64,000 nucleotides of DNA from Fluviicola chungangensis. Its GTDB lineage: Bacteria; Bacteroidota; Bacteroidia; Flavobacteriales_D; Crocinitomicaceae. The notes beneath the pieces were generated by a model that was given only the letters and a program-made list of their open reading frames with translations, had not been told where the DNA came from and made no database searches. The stretch covers positions 62,001 through 126,000 of the forward strand of contig NZ_VLPL01000004.1 in assembly GCF_007558725.1 (NCBI RefSeq). The letters are read 5' to 3'. Of this stretch, positions 60,049-64,000 are shown in pieces. Numbering within the stretch: the stretch's first letter is position 1; every line of letters starts with the position of its first letter. Position numbers and translations under genes: made by a program.

Positions 60049-60258
60049 CTATTTCCCGTTATTTTTCAAAAAAAGTGTTGTGAGTGTACGTGCCCAATAG
60101 CGCGGAACAGCATGCATTTCCTGTAAGAAAGCCACTACCTCGTTAGACTTCTTATCTGCTGCATGGAACTCCTTTAAGGTTTCCATCCAAAAAGCAATCG
60201 GCTTCCCGGTTTTCTCAATGACTTGTTCGTCGGTTACGTCCCAGTATTCTTTTTTCAT
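60049..60258 (-). CDS. Small DUF4287-like protein
   Basis: The 69-residue protein reads VTDEQVIEKTGKPIAFWMET, then EVVAFLQEMHAVPRYWARTL. This fits the DUF4287 pattern of a helical domain with a KTGK-x-W signature. Members are soluble proteins of unknown function, sometimes beside a DUF5655 domain. It starts 34 bases upstream of the short OmpA gene. Assignment is by pattern. Confidence 0.6.
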   Translation of the reverse strand: MKKEYWDVTDEQVIEKTGKPIAFWMETLKEFHAADKKSNEVVAFLQEMHAVPRYWARTLTTLFLKNNGK

Positions 60259-60377
60259 CGGATTGAATTATTGCTTCAGCGAAAATAGCTCTTTTGAGAT
60301 TAGGATGAAACAACTGCTACAAACCGAAATTCAGATCGATTATTCATACTACCGACTGATCGGGTGATCAGAGAGCT

Positions 60378-60409
60378 AAAAAACCATCCGTCGAATGACG
60401 GATGGTTTT
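60378..60409 (-). terminator. Terminator after the 60453-63305 gene
   Basis: AAAACCATCCGTC (60380-60392) pairs perfectly with GACGGATGGTTTT (60397-60409) around GAAT, and a T run follows on the minus strand. It lies 43 bases past the stop. Confidence 0.88.
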
Positions 60410-60452
60410 TAAAATATAACGGTCGGTTCGAGTAAGTATCGGTAGCACCTTC

Positions 60453-63305
60453 TTAATACTTCACTACTCTTTTTTGCGCTGTTTTTGATTCATTGCTGAT
60501 TTGAAGTATGAACAGGTTTCCTTTCAATTCACTCAAATCAAGCACCTGCATTGCCTGGTAGCCAGAAACTGTTTGAAGCAATTTCCCATTCATATCAAAT
60601 ACACGGATTATTCCTCCTGCTTCCGAGATCCCGTTGATACGAACAGATCCGGCAGTTGGGTTCGGATATACCGTAAACGAATCTCCTTCAACAGTACTTT
60701 CTTCCAACCCCAGATTTTCCGGAACCGGGTCAAAGTTGATTCCGCAAGGTCCGTCATTATCCAAAAATGCATTGCGAACAGCATCGGCTTTCACGAACAG
60801 GTCTGTTACAGGTTCAAATATGGATGTTGTTTGCACAGACTGGCGTTTAATTAAGTAAGCATAATCCAATTCAAACATTCCGCTATTGCTTAGGGATGTT
60901 TTTCCAAAAGAATAAATACCCCGTCTGTCACCTGCCGGATTGGAAGCTGATCCTAAACCGCATGGTCCAAATTCCGACCAGGAGAATCCAGGGTCAATAC
61001 CTGCTGTCGCCCAATTCAAGGTGTCTGAATCTCCGGGGTACATGTAATTTGTTTCGATATTGGTAACACATGGAGCACCAGGAAATCCTGTTCCTCCGTA
61101 GGATAGCTGATCACCAAATTGCCACAATCCGTTCAGGTAATTATACCATTGCATTGCAGATACCGGATCTGTTTGTCCCATTGGAGCGTTTGTACCTGTA
61201 AATACAGGAGACGCAAACAAACCTGCATATTCATTGTCAATTATTCCATCATTGAAACCATAACCATTTACCGATTGTCCCGGAAGAATTCCAATTCCAT
61301 TATCTAATCCGTCATTTACCTCCTTAAATCCTTTCAACACCATGATTCCCTGGGCTGCAAGTGTGTCCTGGTAACCGACTCTTCCTGAATTGTTTTCATC
61401 CATTAAATCTCCATTGTAGTTATAGATTAATCCCAGCCCAACATTGGTCCCAATGTAATCGTCATTGTAATTACCCAAATCACCGTCAAAAAGCCCCCCG
61501 AAGAACATGGAATCAATCGCTGCACCGCGCGAATAAACCTGAACCTTTCGCATTAGCACATCATTAAACGCTTCTGAAGTATCACAAGCCTGCGTATAAA
61601 CGTAACTGTGTATTTCAAATGCTTTGCCGGTATCTCCATTCGAGCGGTAATGGGTGATGCTGAACACACAATCGTTTCCATAAATACTCGGATAATCTCC
61701 CTGAAGCGGTTCATACGTTCCATTTGAATTGACATCTACAAACGGAGCCAAATCGGCAACCTGTCCCAAAGCAGTATTTCCATGTGCCGGCCAATTTCTG
61801 ATTGCCCAAACCGGAACATAAGCAGACGAACCAAACGCAACGGAGTCCACGTGATCTTCGATCATTTGAAAACTTACATGATAGGGACGGTTGTATTTTG
61901 ATTCAAGGACCTCATCGTATAGACTACTCGTCGTATTTGGTCCGGGAAGTTCACTGAATTGATCATTAAAAGAAGATTGATCATTTGCAACCATATCCGT
62001 TGCCCCGATAAATCCAACGAAGAATTCACTTAAATTGTAACACCCTGAAAGACCGTCGTATGTGGCCCCCGGTAAACCATTGGGGCTGGTAATTACTTTT
62101 GTTCCCAAACCGATGGAAGCAGTTACGTGTTGCCCGGCTTTGATCAGAGTTGCATATTCATCGTGATTTAAAACGGGAACTGTCTTATAAAACTCGCAAT
62201 ACGCCACTCTTCCTACTTCCGGATTATTATCCAAATCCAGGGACAATCCTTTTGTTATATCAGATCCATCCAATAGAAAACCATTCGCATTTTTATGAAT
62301 ATGGTAAATCGTTTTATTGGTAGGTACCGAATCCACTACCTGGAAATTCTGATCAACTAAATAAAAAATTCCCTGATTTGTATTTGCATACTTATAATAA
62401 ATATGATAGCGATTATTGGCATATTCCACCTGACTTGCTATTGAATTCGAAGGTCCGTTTAAAGTACCGCTGAGAAGCATTGTACCTGTTGCATCATACA
62501 ATTCCAAACTGATTCCATTTGTGATTAAGACGGTCATCGGATTAACCAAAAAGGAACTGACGGAACGCTGTGTAGTAATTCCAGTATTGGCACTAGTATA
62601 GGTATTGGTAGCTGTTCGAGTAATGATCACCGAAGAAGAAATTCCTGCCCCGATGATTACTTTTTCCAATCCATTCACCACAAACAAATTGCCATTTTTA
62701 AACCCGGACATTACGGTATTTGAAAAAGAAGCCGTATTTGTGATGGAAGCATCGGCCGTTTCCTCTGTCGGCGCAGTAAATGTTCCCGTATTTAATGCAA
62801 CACGCGTCAACCCACCGTTACTTTTAACCATGTAAGTCACCAGTTCACTTCCAATCAATTTCGGTTCAAAATAAACCAATTTGTAATCATTTGCACTGGT
62901 AACCGTACTGATTAATGCGCCGGTATTTTTATCCACTTTCAGCCAAATCAATTTGGCTGTGGAGGCAGAACCGATTTCCAACACGTAAAGCAATTCATTT
63001 CCCTGCTCTATAGCAGTAAGCAATAAATTATTCTGAGTCGACGAAGGCAGCGTCACATTATAAACGTGCTTATCAAATGATTCTACATCACCGATATCAG
63101 AAACTTGTTGCCTTACAAGTGTAACCTGACCGGATCCGCTTCCGGTCAAACTCACCAGGTTGACTTTGTTCTGGGCATCGGTGTAACTGTAATTCGTAAA
63201 AGTTGCCGTCGCGCTGGAAGCAACGGAATGCATAAAAGTTCTATTAAACTGGGAAAAAGCAAATCCACTCAGGAATAGAACGAGACAGGTAGAAATTATT
63301 TTCAT
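60453..63305 (-). CDS. Large T9SS type A cargo protein
   Basis: The 950-residue secreted protein has a signal peptide (MKIISTCLVLFLSGFAFS). The long middle is beta-rich with Asp/Asn-rich loops (DVNSNGTYEPLQGDYPSIYG, DGLDNGIGILPGQS) that may bind calcium. Residues about 880-950 are the type A sorting domain: FTVYPNPTAGSVRINGI, GIIRVFDMNGKLLQTVSG, LDLSELKGNLFILQI, KRVVKY. Such tails send proteins through T9SS and are often cleaved and attached to A-LPS. No enzyme motif is visible, so the role is unknown. It is closed by a strong terminator. Confidence 0.9.
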   Translation of the reverse strand: MKIISTCLVLFLSGFAFSQFNRTFMHSVASSATATFTNYSYTDAQNKVNLVSLTGSGSGQVTLVRQQVSDIGDVESFDKHVYNVTLPSSTQNNLLLTAIEQGNELLYVLEIGSASTAKLIWLKVDKNTGALISTVTSANDYKLVYFEPKLIGSELVTYMVKSNGGLTRVALNTGTFTAPTEETADASITNTASFSNTVMSGFKNGNLFVVNGLEKVIIGAGISSSVIITRTATNTYTSANTGITTQRSVSSFLVNPMTVLITNGISLELYDATGTMLLSGTLNGPSNSIASQVEYANNRYHIYYKYANTNQGIFYLVDQNFQVVDSVPTNKTIYHIHKNANGFLLDGSDITKGLSLDLDNNPEVGRVAYCEFYKTVPVLNHDEYATLIKAGQHVTASIGLGTKVITSPNGLPGATYDGLSGCYNLSEFFVGFIGATDMVANDQSSFNDQFSELPGPNTTSSLYDEVLESKYNRPYHVSFQMIEDHVDSVAFGSSAYVPVWAIRNWPAHGNTALGQVADLAPFVDVNSNGTYEPLQGDYPSIYGNDCVFSITHYRSNGDTGKAFEIHSYVYTQACDTSEAFNDVLMRKVQVYSRGAAIDSMFFGGLFDGDLGNYNDDYIGTNVGLGLIYNYNGDLMDENNSGRVGYQDTLAAQGIMVLKGFKEVNDGLDNGIGILPGQSVNGYGFNDGIIDNEYAGLFASPVFTGTNAPMGQTDPVSAMQWYNYLNGLWQFGDQLSYGGTGFPGAPCVTNIETNYMYPGDSDTLNWATAGIDPGFSWSEFGPCGLGSASNPAGDRRGIYSFGKTSLSNSGMFELDYAYLIKRQSVQTTSIFEPVTDLFVKADAVRNAFLDNDGPCGINFDPVPENLGLEESTVEGDSFTVYPNPTAGSVRINGISEAGGIIRVFDMNGKLLQTVSGYQAMQVLDLSELKGNLFILQISNESKTAQKRVVKY

Positions 63306-63469
63306 GTGACATCATTTAGGTGTTAAACATCTTTTCACTTATTAAGCGAAACGGGCGTTTTCCGGAAAGGGTTGGAGTAGTACAACTAAACTTACACAGG
63401 GTTGCAGATTGCGGATTCATGTGTCAGTCTGATTGATTTAAATGTCTGAACTAATTTGCGGGCCACTAA

Positions 63470-64000
63470 TTATCCACCGTGCTTCGACAGATAATCCAGC
63501 ATGTAATGATCTCCTTCCGAAAGTTCTAAACCGCGTCTGCTCATCATGGCGTTGGCTGCTTCTTTTGCTTTTTTCAGATCAAACAATTCGGTACCGTTCA
63601 CTGCGCCCCAGGAAAAAGAAGGAATGAATTTTTTAGGGAATTCCCCTCCGAAGATGTTACAGGAAACTCCTACAACGGTTGCCGTATTGAACATGGTATT
63701 GATCGCACATTTACTGTGGTCTCCCATACAAACGCCCATAAACTGCAAACCGGTTTCCACTTCTGTTCCCGTTTCATAAGACCAGGAACGGATCATGGAA
63801 TAATTATTTTTCAAATTGGACGTATTGGTATCCGCTCCAAAATTACACCATTCGCCCACCAGTGAATTTCCAAGAAACCCATCGTGCCCTTTATTGGAAT
63901 ATGCCTGGAAAACACAATTGGTGATTTCCCCACCAACTTTACAGAATGGACCGATGGTCGTTGCCCCGTAAATTTTAGCACCCATTTTCACCACGGCATG
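63470..64000 (-). CDS. GlmU-like sugar nucleotidyltransferase, 5' part outside window
   Basis: The frame enters from the window end (HAVVKMGAKIYGATT) and stops at 63470, leaving about 176 C-terminal residues. They form left-handed beta-helix hexapeptide repeats: GAKIYGATTIGPFCKVGGEI, HDGFLGNSLVGEWCNFGADT and TSNLKNNYSMIRSW. This matches the C-terminal acyltransferase-like half of Bacteroidota GlmU-family sugar nucleotidyltransferases, with a helical extension (KKAKEAANAMMSRRG, HYMLDYLSKHGG). The activity of the acyltransferase part in this family is unproven. The N-terminal nucleotidyltransferase half should lie beyond 64000. Confidence 0.85.
   Translation of the reverse strand, partial: HAVVKMGAKIYGATTIGPFCKVGGEITNCVFQAYSNKGHDGFLGNSLVGEWCNFGADTNTSNLKNNYSMIRSWSYETGTEVETGLQFMGVCMGDHSKCAINTMFNTATVVGVSCNIFGGEFPKKFIPSFSWGAVNGTELFDLKKAKEAANAMMSRRGLELSEGDHYMLDYLSKHGG

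Overview
The window looks like a chromosomal segment of a Bacteroidota bacterium, most likely Flavobacteriales and perhaps close to Crocinitomicaceae/Fluviicola (inference from gene content, no database used). The signs are type IX secretion (T9SS) cargo with both type A and type B C-terminal sorting domains, a PorP/SprF-like outer-membrane protein, an LpxC-FabZ fusion, a fused E1 alpha/beta 2-oxoacid dehydrogenase, menaquinone genes, and TAnnTTTG-type promoters with almost no Shine-Dalgarno sequences. Both window ends cut a gene: a large adhesin-like protein at the left and a GlmU-like nucleotidyltransferase at the right.

Layout. 1-5.6 kb: two tandem, partly near-identical secreted SprB-repeat/PKD-like proteins and a small secreted protein, all on the minus strand. 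5.8-9.4 kb: glutamate dehydrogenase and the fused E1 enzyme. 9.5-14.3 kb (minus): LolA-like protein, FtsK and two secreted or lipid-anchored unknowns. 14.6-17.5 kb: arginase and ArgS. 17.6-24.3 kb: GlsB-like membrane protein, the holA-rsmE-DUF4159 operon with a divergent stand-alone HsdR_N-type nuclease domain, prfC, a PorP/SprF protein and ung. 24.3-31.5 kb: a decayed REP-associated transposase with a hairpin, hemE-ompA, several small unknowns, a PorV-like/helix-hairpin-helix outer-membrane pair, and a PfpI-type protein. 31.5 kb: tRNA-His. 31.8-36.8 kb: a five-gene run of oxidoreductase, lipoprotein, polyprenyl-phosphate sugar transferase, SDR epimerase and steroid-5-alpha-reductase-like enzyme. 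37-41.4 kb: P-type ATPase, RlmD, Rrf2 regulator. 41.5-44.7 kb: lipid A operon lpxD-lpxC/fabZ-lpxA. 44.8-48.2 kb: small unknowns, thioredoxin, DUF493, TerC. 48.5-51.7 kb: menaquinone operon (thioesterase-menF-menD). 51.9-55.5 kb: zinc-ribbon/carboxypeptidase-regulatory protein and an AlgI/AlgJ-like O-acetylation pair. 55.6-64 kb: Lon, fatty acid desaturase, a short OmpA protein, a large T9SS type A cargo and the GlmU-like fragment.

Most of the window is ordinary housekeeping and envelope biology: lipid A, menaquinone, surface polysaccharide assembly and acylation, lipoprotein traffic and T9SS cargo. I see no CRISPR array, no intact insertion sequence and no prophage. The unusual signals are small-scale. 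Three families of short intergenic repeats recur, one of which ends exactly on the promoter -7 box at three genes. Promoter boxes lie four or five bases from the start codon at seven genes, which suggests leaderless mRNAs. A domesticated or decayed RAYT sits beside a perfect hairpin, and a membrane protein has a T9SS-tail-like domain predicted to face the cytoplasm. No complete new system is demonstrated.
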